Positions 37,192 to 44,883 of a DNA stretch of 64,000 nt are shown here, piece by piece (the first letter of the stretch is position 1; each line of letters starts with the position of its first letter). Below the pieces are notes generated by a model. The model did no database searches, had not been told where the DNA came from, and saw only the letters and a program-made list of their open reading frames with translations. Origin of the DNA: Rhizobium esperanzae (lineage in GTDB: Bacteria; Pseudomonadota; Alphaproteobacteria; Rhizobiales; Rhizobiaceae); assembly GCF_002204185.1 (NCBI RefSeq), contig NZ_MXPU01000016.1:86961-150960 (forward strand), in the 5' to 3' direction. The position numbers and the translations under genes are program-made.

Positions 37192-37896
37192 TGATGGATT
37201 GACGAGGTACGAATCGTAGGCGTATGTCTCGGCCAAGTGATTGGGCGACCGGGTGCAACTCCCGAGCTGACGAAGCCCAGCGGCGCGGGAAGCGAAAGTC
37301 CTTAAGTGCGCTGTCAGAAAATCAGGACGAGGGCGAAGCGAATGGCCCCTCTGGCACGTGTCCCATCCCGGCTCCGGCCTTCAGGACATGGCCAATGCTC
37401 TCCCGGCTTCATGGGCTGTGCTCATGGGGTAGGGGGAAGCTTTGGCCGGAACCCTCCCTCACCAGCCTTCAGGAACGGGAAAGAGATAGAAGAGAGAAGG
37501 AAGAAGGAAGAAGAGAGATCAGGATACCACACGCGCGGGCGGTGACCGGCTTGGAGGCGCGTCGCGGCCTTTCAGTTTCGATGCTTGCGCTCGATCTTGG
37601 TGCCAGGCGGGCCAGTGTCGCAAGCGCGCCGCAGAGCCGTTGCGCGCTGTGATTGGAGCGCCGGCGAGACGTCCGATGCGCTTCGATATTTCAGGCTCAC
37701 CTCAATGCAGCATGCTCCGCGCCGCGCCGAAAGCGATGAGCAGCACGGCAAGGCTCACGATATAGAACCAAATTCTGCCGGTGCGTGAGGAAGGACGGAT
37801 CATCTTGATTCGCTTTCGCAAGAGGTTGGCGTTCTGCTGGAATGGTAAGTTCTATGTCCTGGAATCAATTTGCGTTTTCGAGAAGATCCGGGACTT
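37192..37896. other. gap between left operon and repressor
   Basis: Apart from the candidate 33-codon gene at 37702, nothing was recognised. There is a purine-rich low-complexity run at 37483-37523 (GAAGAGAGAAGGAAGAAGGA). Short plus-strand frames look non-coding. Confidence 0.5.
37702..37803 (-). CDS. candidate 33-aa membrane miniprotein
   Basis: The frame reads MIRPSSRTGRIWFYIVSLAV followed by LLIAFGAARSMLH: a basic N-terminus, one hydrophobic helix and a short tail, the usual form of bacterial one-helix small proteins. The ribosome-binding site is weak (only AAG close to the ATG). It lies between the phage-like left operon and the repressor gene. Coding is inferred only from composition. 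Confidence 0.35.
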   Translation of the reverse strand: MIRPSSRTGRIWFYIVSLAVLLIAFGAARSMLH

Positions 37897-38544
37897 TCAC
37901 ATCTCGATCACCGACCGGCGGACGCGGCCGACGATGGTGACGGCGCCCTGGAATTCCGGCGGCGGCACGTCCTCGTAGGAGGCCGGCTGGAAAGGCGGGT
38001 TGTCGTTCGGGCGGTAGCGCTTGTAGGTCGCAGCCCCGGTCTCGTCGGCGACGACATAGAGCGCGTTCGGCGCCAGGCGCTTGTCGCGGCGGTTGACGAA
38101 AATGATCGAGCCCGGTGGCGAGATCTTGTTCATCGAATTGCCCTCGACCTCGAGCGCGATCCAGTCGCCGTCGGGCAGGTCGAGGGCGGCGACGGTCGGG
38201 AATTCCGAGAAGTCGGTGATCGGCGCCTGCTCGGTCAGCTGCCCGGCGCTGACCCAGGAGATCTTCGGCACGTCGGCGACGGAGACCGGCCGCTCCTCCG
38301 GATCGAGTGCATCGCCGGTTCCGAACTGCAGCCAGTTGAGATTGACCCGGAACGCCTTGGCATATTTCTTCGCGTCGGCGATGCCGAAGCCGTTCCGGCC
38401 CGACTCGTGCGCCTTGTAGACATTGGCGTTCCAGCCGAAACGATCGACGATCGCCTTCGGCCCGGCAAAGCCCGCGTTCTTCCTGGCCATGACCAGACGC
38501 TTTGCGCGTTCTTCGCGCTCAAATTGTTCCTGATCTTTCAACAT
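37897..38544 (-). CDS. CI/LexA-type S24 repressor
   Basis: A 215-aa phage-type repressor. The N-terminal 70 residues are a helix-turn-helix (RLVMARKNAGFAGPKAIVDR, WNANVYKAHESGRN). The C-terminal S24 peptidase domain has a cleavage-type site VSAGQLTE, the catalytic Ser in VEGNSMNKISPPGSIIFVNR and the Lys in TYKRYRP. Hence DNA damage should trigger RecA-dependent self-cleavage and derepression. The GGTAT-N5-ATACC operators in both flanking promoters are its likely targets. A degenerate copy lies directly before its own start, which suggests autoregulation. Confidence 0.9.
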   Translation of the reverse strand: MLKDQEQFEREERAKRLVMARKNAGFAGPKAIVDRFGWNANVYKAHESGRNGFGIADAKKYAKAFRVNLNWLQFGTGDALDPEERPVSVADVPKISWVSAGQLTEQAPITDFSEFPTVAALDLPDGDWIALEVEGNSMNKISPPGSIIFVNRRDKRLAPNALYVVADETGAATYKRYRPNDNPPFQPASYEDVPPPEFQGAVTIVGRVRRSVIEM

Positions 38545-38621
38545 GATATAATTTATACCCTAAAAAAAGGTACATGTAATGCCCTAAATCGCTTGACGTG
38601 CGAGGTATTTTTAGTACCCTT
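38545..38621. promoter_or_regulatory. right operator triplet and promoter
   Basis: Operators: GATATAATTTATACC (38545-38559, one mismatch), GGTACATGTAATGCC (38569-38583, degenerate) and GGTATTTTTAGTACC (38604-38618, one mismatch). The -35 box TTGACG is at 38593-38598. The -35 lies 9 bp after the second site and 5 bp before the third, and their centres are 35 bp apart, as in the left promoter. The expected transcript start is at or next to the ATG at 38628. Confidence 0.75.
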
Positions 38622-38627
38622 ATGGCC

Positions 38628-38861
38628 ATGACACAAGCACATATCATCAACAACCGGCCGGGTCTTTCGGGCTTTGGCGATCACCGCAGCGCCCGCTATA
38701 CCGGCTGCCTGAACTGCGGCAGGGCGCTGTCGATCGCCGAGGTGATCGAGCGCCATTGCGAAAATTGCGGCCGGCAGACCAACCCGGAAGAGATGCGGCA
38801 GACGACGATCCTGCCCTCTTCCTTGCCGATCACCGGATCCGACAGCCTCACTCCTCCCTGA
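38628..38861 (+). CDS. zinc-ribbon protein, first gene of right operon
   Basis: A 77-aa protein with two CxxC knuckles, YTGCLNCGRA and HCENCGRQ, 18 residues apart, which should bind one zinc. A hydrophobic, Thr/Ser-rich tail follows. No Shine-Dalgarno sequence precedes the ATGs at 38622 and 38628, and the promoter predicted upstream would start transcription about at 38628. The mRNA may therefore be leaderless, as known for phage repressor-maintenance transcripts. A transcription or replication accessory role is likely but unproven. Confidence 0.65.
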   Translation: MTQAHIINNRPGLSGFGDHRSARYTGCLNCGRALSIAEVIERHCENCGRQTNPEEMRQTTILPSSLPITGSDSLTPP

Positions 38862-39087
38862 CGGCTATCGGTCGCCGGCGTCGTCGCCCTCCCTCGGTGA
38901 CGCCGGCATCTCCAGGACGCGATTCGTCGCGGCCATAGGGCAATAGCCCTGAGACGACGACCGGAGCCCTTGCTCCCGCAACAGAGCCGGCTCCGGTCGT
39001 CAGCAGCGAATTCGAAAAATGAAGGACGGCCAAGGCCCGCTTTGCCGGGGGGCATCCGGCCGTGTCCGAGCGAAAGAGGATTACGCG

Positions 39088-39354
39088 ATGAGCATCGCCC
39101 CAGCCTGTCAGGGCACACACACGGATGCCCTCGATCTCTTCCGCTCAGGCCGCGACTATATCGAAATCTCAGCCATTCTCGGCCTGCCGGTGCCGGCCGT
39201 GGAAACGGAGATCCACCGGCTGCGCAGCGCCGAGAAGGGCGACACCGCCCAGGAGGATTACGTCGCCGGCAAGGTCCGGCGGTTTGCCGGCCGCCCCGCC
39301 CGGCCGGGCGCCCCGGTCGGTTTCGCCGGCGGCCGGCGCCGGCTGCAGGTTTGA
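39088..39354 (+). CDS. small HTH-like protein of the phage cluster
   Basis: An 88-aa protein. The segment DALDLFRSGRDYIEISAILG followed by LPVPAVETEIHRLRS has the spacing of a sigma/GcrA-like helix-turn-helix ('..F..G.dy.eIa..Lg.p...Ve..l...R'). The tail is Arg-rich (RRFAGRPARPGAP), suited to DNA contact. AAAGAGGA lies 6 bp upstream. The intergenic gap to the zinc-ribbon gene is 226 bp with no gene. Confidence 0.65.
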   Translation: MSIAPACQGTHTDALDLFRSGRDYIEISAILGLPVPAVETEIHRLRSAEKGDTAQEDYVAGKVRRFAGRPARPGAPVGFAGGRRRLQV

Positions 39355-39379
39355 GTGGGCGAGCGGGAAAGGGATGCGC

Positions 39380-39748
39380 ATGGAAAAGGCAACGATGGAC
39401 AAGGACATCATGGAGATCCTCAGCCCGGTGCTGGGGCATGAACTGGCGGCGGCGATCATCGAGCATCGCAGCCGCACACTGAAGAAACCGCTGACGGCCT
39501 ATGCGGCGAGGATCCAGCTCAAGGAGTATCTCAAGACCGGCAATCCGGTCGAGGCCGCCGAGATGCAGATCCTGCGCGGCTGGCGGGCGATCAAATCCGA
39601 TTGGTATTTCAATGAGAAGGCGAGGGAAGCGGGATCGAGTGATGCAAGCACGGGCAGAAGGACATTGGTCGATGCCGCAAGAGATTTCCTCTCCGGTGAC
39701 GATCATAGCGGGGATGCTTTCGGGCTTTCCGGCCTCCGCCGGCATTGA
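39380..39748 (+). CDS. hypothetical phage-cluster protein, 122 aa
   Basis: A helical protein with no recognised domain: MEILSPVLGHELAAAIIEHR, then YAARIQLKEYLKTGNPVEAA and ILRGWRAIKSDWYFN. The first half resembles small phage replication or regulation proteins. AAAGGGA lies 7 bp before the ATG at 39380; ATG 39374 is an alternative. Its 3' end overlaps the next gene by about 77 bp in a different frame, a sign of tight phage-type packing. Confidence 0.6.
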   Translation: MEKATMDKDIMEILSPVLGHELAAAIIEHRSRTLKKPLTAYAARIQLKEYLKTGNPVEAAEMQILRGWRAIKSDWYFNEKAREAGSSDASTGRRTLVDAARDFLSGDDHSGDAFGLSGLRRH

Positions 39749-40112
39749 TCCCGACATGCAGATCCGCGCCTATCTCGTCGCCATCGACGGCATTCCGGCC
39801 GAGGCGGTCTGGCGCGCCGCCAAGCTGTTCCTGTCAGGCAAGGTCAGGGACCACAACCGCGCCTTCGCCCCGAGTGCCGCGAGCTTTGCCGAAACGGCCC
39901 GCCAGCAGCAGGCGGTGATCTCAAGGGAAAGCCGCCCGCCGACCGAAGTGCGGCCCGAACCGCCGCAGCCGAAGGTCGCGGCCTACAAGATGCAGCTGCT
40001 GAGTCAGGCGGCGAATGGCAGCCTCAACGCCAGGCGGCAGCTCGCCCGCATGTTCCCCGACAACCCGGTCATCGCAAGGGCCGCACGAGACGCACAGGAG
40101 ACAGTCGGATGA
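39672..40112 (+). CDS. hypothetical phage-cluster protein, 146 aa
   Basis: Unrecognised. The first half has IIAGMLSGFPASAGIDPDMQ and IRAYLVAIDGIPAEAVWRAA with KLFLSGKVRDHNRAFAPSAA. That pattern (one Pro/Gly-rich loop, then 'WxAAklFlsG...n..faPs...FA') resembles proteins in rhizobial phage replication regions. ATG 39672 has AGAAGGA upstream; 39642 is a longer alternative. It overlaps the following GcrA-like gene by 4 bp (ATGA), so they are co-translated. Confidence 0.6.
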   Translation: MPQEISSPVTIIAGMLSGFPASAGIDPDMQIRAYLVAIDGIPAEAVWRAAKLFLSGKVRDHNRAFAPSAASFAETARQQQAVISRESRPPTEVRPEPPQPKVAAYKMQLLSQAANGSLNARRQLARMFPDNPVIARAARDAQETVG

Positions 40113-40402
40113 GAGACCTGTTCTGGACCGAAGACAAGATCGCCGAGGCGCAGAAATTCTGGCAGGCGGGTTTCTCGGCACGCGAGATCGCCGAGCTGTT
40201 CGGCTCGAAGAAGAACACCGTCATTAACATGGCGCACCGCAACCGCGACAGGTTTCCCTCGCGCCAGCAGGCGCACAAGCCGCCGCCCGGCGCTGCCGCC
40301 CCCGCGCCGATCCGCCATCCCGACCGGGTGACGCGGGTAACGCTGTCGGGCGCCCATGTGACGATGCCGCGCGTGCCGACCATCGACGGGCCGGCGTCAT
40401 GA
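40109..40402 (+). CDS. GcrA-like regulator
   Basis: A 97-aa protein whose first 50 residues match the GcrA N-terminal domain: WTEDKIAEAQKFWQAGFSAR, then EIAELFGSKKNTVINMAHRN. In Caulobacter GcrA is a cell-cycle regulator that binds methylated GANTC sites and sigma70. A 45-residue Pro/Ala-rich tail follows. Phages of alphaproteobacteria carry GcrA-like genes, so this copy probably came with the element and may tie its expression to the host cell cycle. It overlaps both neighbours by 4 bp. Confidence 0.8.
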   Translation: MRDLFWTEDKIAEAQKFWQAGFSAREIAELFGSKKNTVINMAHRNRDRFPSRQQAHKPPPGAAAPAPIRHPDRVTRVTLSGAHVTMPRVPTIDGPAS

Positions 40403-40596
40403 GTGCCGTCACCCCGCGCGAGCGCGAAATCATCGGCTGGATGGCGCAAGGCAAGACCGCCGCCGAGATCGGCACCATCCTCGGCATCTCGCCGATCACC
40501 GTCAACACCCACATATCCAACGCCAAGGCGAAACTCGGCGTGTTCAAGGAGACCGCACTGGTCGCCGCCGCACTTCGAAACGGCATCATTCGATAG
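40399..40596 (+). CDS. free-standing LuxR-type HTH protein
   Basis: A 65-aa protein that is only a GerE/LuxR-type DNA-binding domain: TPREREIIGWMAQGKTAAEI, then GTILGISPITVNTHISNAKA with KLGV and the recognition helix. There is no receiver or autoinducer-binding domain. The ATG overlaps the GcrA-like stop by 4 bp (ATGA). Such solo domains probably bind DNA as dimers; the target is unknown. Confidence 0.85.
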   Translation: MSAVTPREREIIGWMAQGKTAAEIGTILGISPITVNTHISNAKAKLGVFKETALVAAALRNGIIR

Positions 40597-40608
40597 GAAG
40601 GACATTAG

Positions 40609-41199
40609 ATGGGCGGCAAGGCCACCAAGGTGAAGACACAGCGGGTAAACAAAGGCGCCGGCCGGCCGCGCAAGGCCAATGTCGAGCGTTTCCCCTGCGG
40701 CAAGATCAAGCCCTTCGAGACCGAGAAGGACAATGTCAGCGTCGCGGTGGCCGCCCGCCGCCGCATCCACGGCTTCATCAGGACGGTCGATGACGAGACG
40801 GTCAGGAGCCCCTATGCCGGCTACACCCTCGGCCGCATGTTTCTCGACGGGCTGATCACCGACGAGCAGCGCCAGGCCGGCGACGACTATGCCGAGGTCA
40901 TGGCCCGCTACCACAAGACGACGGGCATCCCGGCCCCGACCCCGAGGGCCCAGTCGCTCTTTGCCGTCAAGGGCCACGAAGGCGAGGTGACCGAAAGCCT
41001 CGCCGACCGCGCCCGCAAGGCCAGCAACCGGATGATGGAACTGCAGGCCGTTCTCCTGCGCTGCGAAGACGGACCGCAGGTGCGCAGCACCGTCTATAAC
41101 GTCGCGGTGATGGATTACGAACACCTGCGCCAGATGCCGCCACAGCAATTGCTGTGGCTGCGGCGGGGGCTGATCGCGCTGAGGAGGGCGAAGGGATGA
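40609..41199 (+). CDS. hypothetical phage-cluster protein, 196 aa
   Basis: Last gene of the right operon. A very basic N-terminus (KATKVKTQRVNKGAGRPRKA) suggests nucleic-acid binding. A helical body follows (TLGRMFLDGLITDEQRQAGD, MEYHL-like end PPQQLLWLRRGLIALRRAKG). No enzyme motif is recognisable. AGGAAGGACATTAG precedes the ATG. A phage replication, recombination or terminase-accessory role would fit the position but cannot be shown. Repeats start 130 bp downstream and no further phage genes follow. Confidence 0.6.
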   Translation: MGGKATKVKTQRVNKGAGRPRKANVERFPCGKIKPFETEKDNVSVAVAARRRIHGFIRTVDDETVRSPYAGYTLGRMFLDGLITDEQRQAGDDYAEVMARYHKTTGIPAPTPRAQSLFAVKGHEGEVTESLADRARKASNRMMELQAVLLRCEDGPQVRSTVYNVAVMDYEHLRQMPPQQLLWLRRGLIALRRAKG

Positions 41200-41591
41200 C
41201 GCAGGTGCGGGTGCGGCTCCTGCCATACTCTCCGCTGGCCTCCCGAAATCGGGATGTTGGCGGCTGGGGGAGATCAGGCATGGGCTCCTTCCGCAACGCG
41301 CTGATGTGGCAGCAGAGCCCACCTCACCCTCCGTCATCCCAGGGCTTGACCCTGGGATCCACGCCGACCTCCAACTCCGGGCACGGATCCCAAACTCAAG
41401 GCCTGGGATGACGGAGGCCGGTACGGGTGTTTTTCGCCGGACATGGCAGAGGCGAAGCCGAATGGAACTTCACCGGTCTGCGCTAACGGCAGGCAAATGG
41501 GAAGGTGCCGGTCCGCCATCCAAAATTGGTGGTTCCACGAACGAGAGACTGCAGCTAAAAATTGCAACAGATGAGGCACCCCGGGGACAGT
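41200..41591. repeat. gap with a diverged palindromic pair
   Basis: At 41330-41415 a left arm (CTCCGTCATCCCAGGGCTTG) and a shortened right arm (CTCAAGGCCTGGGATGACGG) of the 27961 family face each other with only about 35 bp between. The rest of the gap shows no gene. Confidence 0.65.
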
Positions 41592-42911
41592 ATGCGCTAC
41601 GTTTTGGTGATGATCGGGGCAGTCTGTCTCGTTTATGCCGTCTGGCGTCCCGCGATGGTGCGGTCGACCGCCATTCGGCTTGAGCCTGCTGGTTATCAGT
41701 TGATCTACAGCTACGCTGACATGTCGCTGCTCCTGTTAATCCCACTGGTTGTGTGCGCCTTCCCGCCGAGGAGTATCATGTACAGATTGATTGTTTTCGC
41801 AGTGATCACGATCGCGGCCGGTTCCGCCTATGCGAGCGGGGTTCCGTTTTTCGCCAGTCCTGATGTGCCCGACTATACCGCAAAGATGATCGTGCGTGAC
41901 GCCTATGATGCCAAAGGGGACCGCCAGCGGGTCGTCCAGCATCACAACGGCTGGACACGTGTTGAAGAGCAAGGAAACGAAGAAACCAACCTTTCTTACG
42001 GACATTTCTTCAAGAACGTGGTTCTGAGGGCAACCAGGAGGAATGGTGAAATCTCGTCATTTGAGGTCAGGCAGGTCGAACCATCTCAGGATTATTACGG
42101 CATCACGGAAGTCAGGGAAACGGATGATGTCGAGACCGTCGGCGGTGAGCAGTGTCGCTGGCGGCAGATCGTCCGGCGCATGGACAGGGGCGAGACCAGT
42201 CCCATTTGGATGACTTGCCTGACCGAGGACGGAATAGAGATCGCGACGAAAGTCCTTTTCTCCAGCGGGAAGGTCATGTCCGAGACGCGGTTGACGGATC
42301 TGCGGCGCGGGCCTGTGCCGGAAGCGGTGGTACGACCGCCTATGCAGCTTCTCGAAGCCGGTACCTGGCTCGCGCCCTTGCCACGTTACGACGATTACAC
42401 CCCAAATCCTGCAGACTTCGAGGCGGAGCTGGTTAGCCATAGATCCAAGGAGAGGCTGTTGCGTCATTATCCCTGGTGGCTCCGACAGCGCGACCGTGGA
42501 GATGGATCGATCCTGATCATCGTCTGGAACGAGCTTGAAGACCAGGGGCTTCGATATTCCGCATCCAAGGGGGAGCGCATGTTCGAAGCCGTCCGCTCCT
42601 CCTCGCTTCCCTCGCCGGAGTTCAGGAGATTCGACGAGGCTTATGGGATGGTCGACTTGAGAGAGCAGGATCGGCTGCTCGGCGAGGACTGCGCATGGTA
42701 TGACCGGACGCCAAATTCGGCTGATGGGGGTCTAAGGCAATGCCTGACTTCGGACGGCATACCGCTGATAGACGACCACTGGTCTGGCTGGGGAGACAGC
42801 GAAAGATTCAAAATAGTGAAGCTGTCGCGCCGGCCGGTGGGTATGGATGAAATGCAGCCACCCCGTGATTACCTCCAGCCTGCTGCCTGGGGCTTCAGCC
42901 CTCCATACTAG
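41592..42911 (+). CDS. membrane/secreted protein with a duplicated domain
   Basis: A 439-aa protein that I do not recognise. Residues 1-62 hold two hydrophobic helices. Next, MYRLIVFAVITIAAGSAYAS (starting 41778) is a good signal peptide with its own strong AGGAG 4 bp before the ATG, so a 377-aa secreted form from 41778 is the likelier product. The soluble part contains two related modules. The first reads GEQCRWRQIVRRMD...WMTCLTEDGIEIATKV and the second LLGEDCAWYDRTPN...LRQCLTSDGIPLIDDH. The paired Cys in each are likely disulfide-bonded, which suits a periplasmic protein. Confidence 0.65.
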   Translation: MRYVLVMIGAVCLVYAVWRPAMVRSTAIRLEPAGYQLIYSYADMSLLLLIPLVVCAFPPRSIMYRLIVFAVITIAAGSAYASGVPFFASPDVPDYTAKMIVRDAYDAKGDRQRVVQHHNGWTRVEEQGNEETNLSYGHFFKNVVLRATRRNGEISSFEVRQVEPSQDYYGITEVRETDDVETVGGEQCRWRQIVRRMDRGETSPIWMTCLTEDGIEIATKVLFSSGKVMSETRLTDLRRGPVPEAVVRPPMQLLEAGTWLAPLPRYDDYTPNPADFEAELVSHRSKERLLRHYPWWLRQRDRGDGSILIIVWNELEDQGLRYSASKGERMFEAVRSSSLPSPEFRRFDEAYGMVDLREQDRLLGEDCAWYDRTPNSADGGLRQCLTSDGIPLIDDHWSGWGDSERFKIVKLSRRPVGMDEMQPPRDYLQPAAWGFSPPY

Positions 42912-43236
42912 AGCTTTTCCCAGGCTCAAGGCCTGGGATGACGGAGATCGGGGCGGGTGTTCTCCCGGACGTGCCCCCGGGCTGTCGCTCCCATCGCGAT
43001 GCCAATCGAAGTGGGCAAGGGATGTGGGCGCTTCCAAACATATGGACGCGTCCTGGCTTTGACCTGAGTGGGCCGCACAGAGTATCGAAGTGCATGGCTG
43101 TGTTGTAAGCACCTCCGCACGGCCCATAATACTTACGATCAGCGAAGTCCGTTGTTCCCGAGCCGGCTGAATATTTTGGATCGGAGAGCGTCAGAACGAT
43201 TTGAACGACGGCACATTGCCGTAAGATCAACATGGA
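42912..43236. other. intergenic gap, one half-repeat
   Basis: A single right arm of the palindromic family (CTCAAGGCCTGGGATGACGG) lies at about 42923-42946. No credible coding frame was seen on either strand. Confidence 0.5.
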
Positions 43237-43653
43237 ATGAGCCAAATGCCTGTCTTTCATGCCAAGTGCAGCTGCGGCGCCCTGTGCCTGGAGGTCGATG
43301 GCGATCCAGTGCACAACCACGTCTGCACGTGCACACGCTGCCAGCGCGCATCCGGCAGCGCTCTTGCCCATAATTTGTGGTTCCGCGAGGACGACGTCCG
43401 GATCGTTTCCGGCGATTATTCCGTATGGTTTCCGCAGGGCGAAACCACGCCGGATGTGATGAAAGCCTTTTGCCGGATCTGCGGTGGAGGCGGATTTTCC
43501 AAATCCGGAACATACTTCCCCGGCACCGTCGTCATCGCCGCCGGCACCTTCGCCGATCCCTCCTTTCCTGCGCCCGATCATGTTCACTGGTGGGACGATC
43601 GCCCGCATTGGATCGACCTCGCCGACACGATCGAGCGTCATGCCGGAAATTAG
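43237..43653 (+). CDS. GFA/CENP-V-family protein
   Basis: A 138-aa zinc protein of the glutathione-dependent formaldehyde-activating (GFA) type. AKCSCGALCLEV gives the first CxC, HVCTCTRCQRASGSAL gives CxCxxC, and AFCRICGGGGF gives the second CxxC. These bind two zinc ions. The family founder binds S-hydroxymethylglutathione, but many members have other, unknown substrates. A nearer ATG at 43232 is out of frame and immediately blocked. It appears monocistronic. Confidence 0.9.
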   Translation: MSQMPVFHAKCSCGALCLEVDGDPVHNHVCTCTRCQRASGSALAHNLWFREDDVRIVSGDYSVWFPQGETTPDVMKAFCRICGGGGFSKSGTYFPGTVVIAAGTFADPSFPAPDHVHWWDDRPHWIDLADTIERHAGN

Positions 43654-43986
43654 TGGTTCGGGAACCGGGAAAGGGACCTCGATCGCAACAGCTGCGGGCT
43701 AATGCGAGGTTCTGACGCCGGCGCGGCACGCAATGGGTCGCCGTCGTCATCGAAGGCTTGATTGATGTCGTCATAATCGCGGGAAGGGAAGGACCCATTG
43801 CATGTCGCAGGCGAGCTGTAGCGCGGCATTCTTACGGGGGCTTTGCCGGCAGCATACCGATCCGTAAGGATGCTTGCTTCGGCTGCCGATCGCCGCAGCT
43901 TACGAAAATGTATAGTCCGGGCGAGGTCCCCGTGAGGTTTGAAGCGCAGGCTTGGCGCCGTCATTGCCAAGTCGAGGCCAGCTCTC
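43654..43986. other. intergenic gap without recognised gene
   Basis: No credible gene. On the minus strand a short frame contains YDDINQAFDD, which slightly resembles the end of zinc alcohol dehydrogenases, but it is too short to call. Confidence 0.4.
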
Positions 43987-44883
43987 ATGAACATGCGCGC
44001 CGCACCCGCCGCCCTTATGCCGGCCCTTCATCCGGTCAGCCTGCAGGTGAATACCTACCTCATCAATCTCGACCGCGCGCCGTTGCGCCGGTTCCGAATG
44101 GAACGCCTTCTGGCGGGCTTCGGCCTTGCCTATGAGCGCGTGGCGGCGGTCGACGGTGCGGCCATAAGCCTGCCGCATCCGGGTTTCGACAAGAAATCCT
44201 ATCTCAGCCTGCACGGCCGCCGGCCGAACCCTTTCGAGATCGGCTGCTATCTCAGCCATGTCGAATGCGCCCGGCGCTTCCTCGCCAGCAATGCCGAATT
44301 CGCCCTCATCCTCGAGGACGATCTCGACTTCGACGATGATCTTCCCGAGCTGATCGAGGCAGCACTTCGCCACTGCGCGCACTGGGACATTCTGCGGCTG
44401 TCGACGGTCAATTCAGGGCGAAAACACCGGGTCGAGCCGCTGACCGGCTCGCGCTCGCTCGCCATTGCGCTGACCCGCGAGAAGGGATCCGGCGCCTATC
44501 TGGTCAACCGCCAGGCGGCAGGCTGGATTGCCGGGGCGCTGCTGCCCATGCGTCTGCCCTATGATCTCGCCTTCGACCTGGAGTTCGACGAGGGGCTGCG
44601 CGCCTGCTTCGTCGATCCGCAGCCGGTGAGCCAAAGGGCCGATCCCTGCTCGCAGATCCAGGCGGGGCTTTCGGCCTACCGGCTCGGCCACCGCCGTCCG
44701 TGGAGCGTGCTGCCCTTTCGCACTGCTGCCGAAATCCGCCGTTTTGTCGCCCGCTTCATCAGGCTCGCGGCATGGCGGCTCAGGATTTCTCCGGCATCAA
44801 TGGGAAGGCGATCGAAACGCGAAGGCCGGGATGATTGTCTGCCAGCGCAATCTCGGCCGAATGCAGTTCGGCGATCGCCTTGA
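43987..44883 (+). CDS. glycosyltransferase family 25 protein
   Basis: A 298-aa protein of the GT25 (LPS galactosyltransferase-like) family. TYLINLDRAPLRRFRMERLL is the typical entry and GCYLSHVECARRFLAS the central helix. FALILEDDLDFDDDLPELIE holds the EDD metal/nucleotide-sugar motif, and EKGSGAYLVNRQAAGWI the late motif. It should add a sugar to LPS or another surface glycan. I start at MNMRAAP; a longer frame is less likely. Its last 104 bp overlap the end of the opposing histidine-kinase gene, so the final 35 residues (SMGRRSKREGRDD...) may not be original. Confidence 0.85.
   Translation: MNMRAAPAALMPALHPVSLQVNTYLINLDRAPLRRFRMERLLAGFGLAYERVAAVDGAAISLPHPGFDKKSYLSLHGRRPNPFEIGCYLSHVECARRFLASNAEFALILEDDLDFDDDLPELIEAALRHCAHWDILRLSTVNSGRKHRVEPLTGSRSLAIALTREKGSGAYLVNRQAAGWIAGALLPMRLPYDLAFDLEFDEGLRACFVDPQPVSQRADPCSQIQAGLSAYRLGHRRPWSVLPFRTAAEIRRFVARFIRLAAWRLRISPASMGRRSKREGRDDCLPAQSRPNAVRRSP

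Noticed and set aside
36596..41199. Complete prophage
   Set aside because: No integrase, terminase, portal, capsid, tail or lysis genes could be recognised.
43654..43986. Alcohol-dehydrogenase fragment (YDDINQAFDD)
   Set aside because: Match is only ten residues and the surrounding frame looks non-coding.
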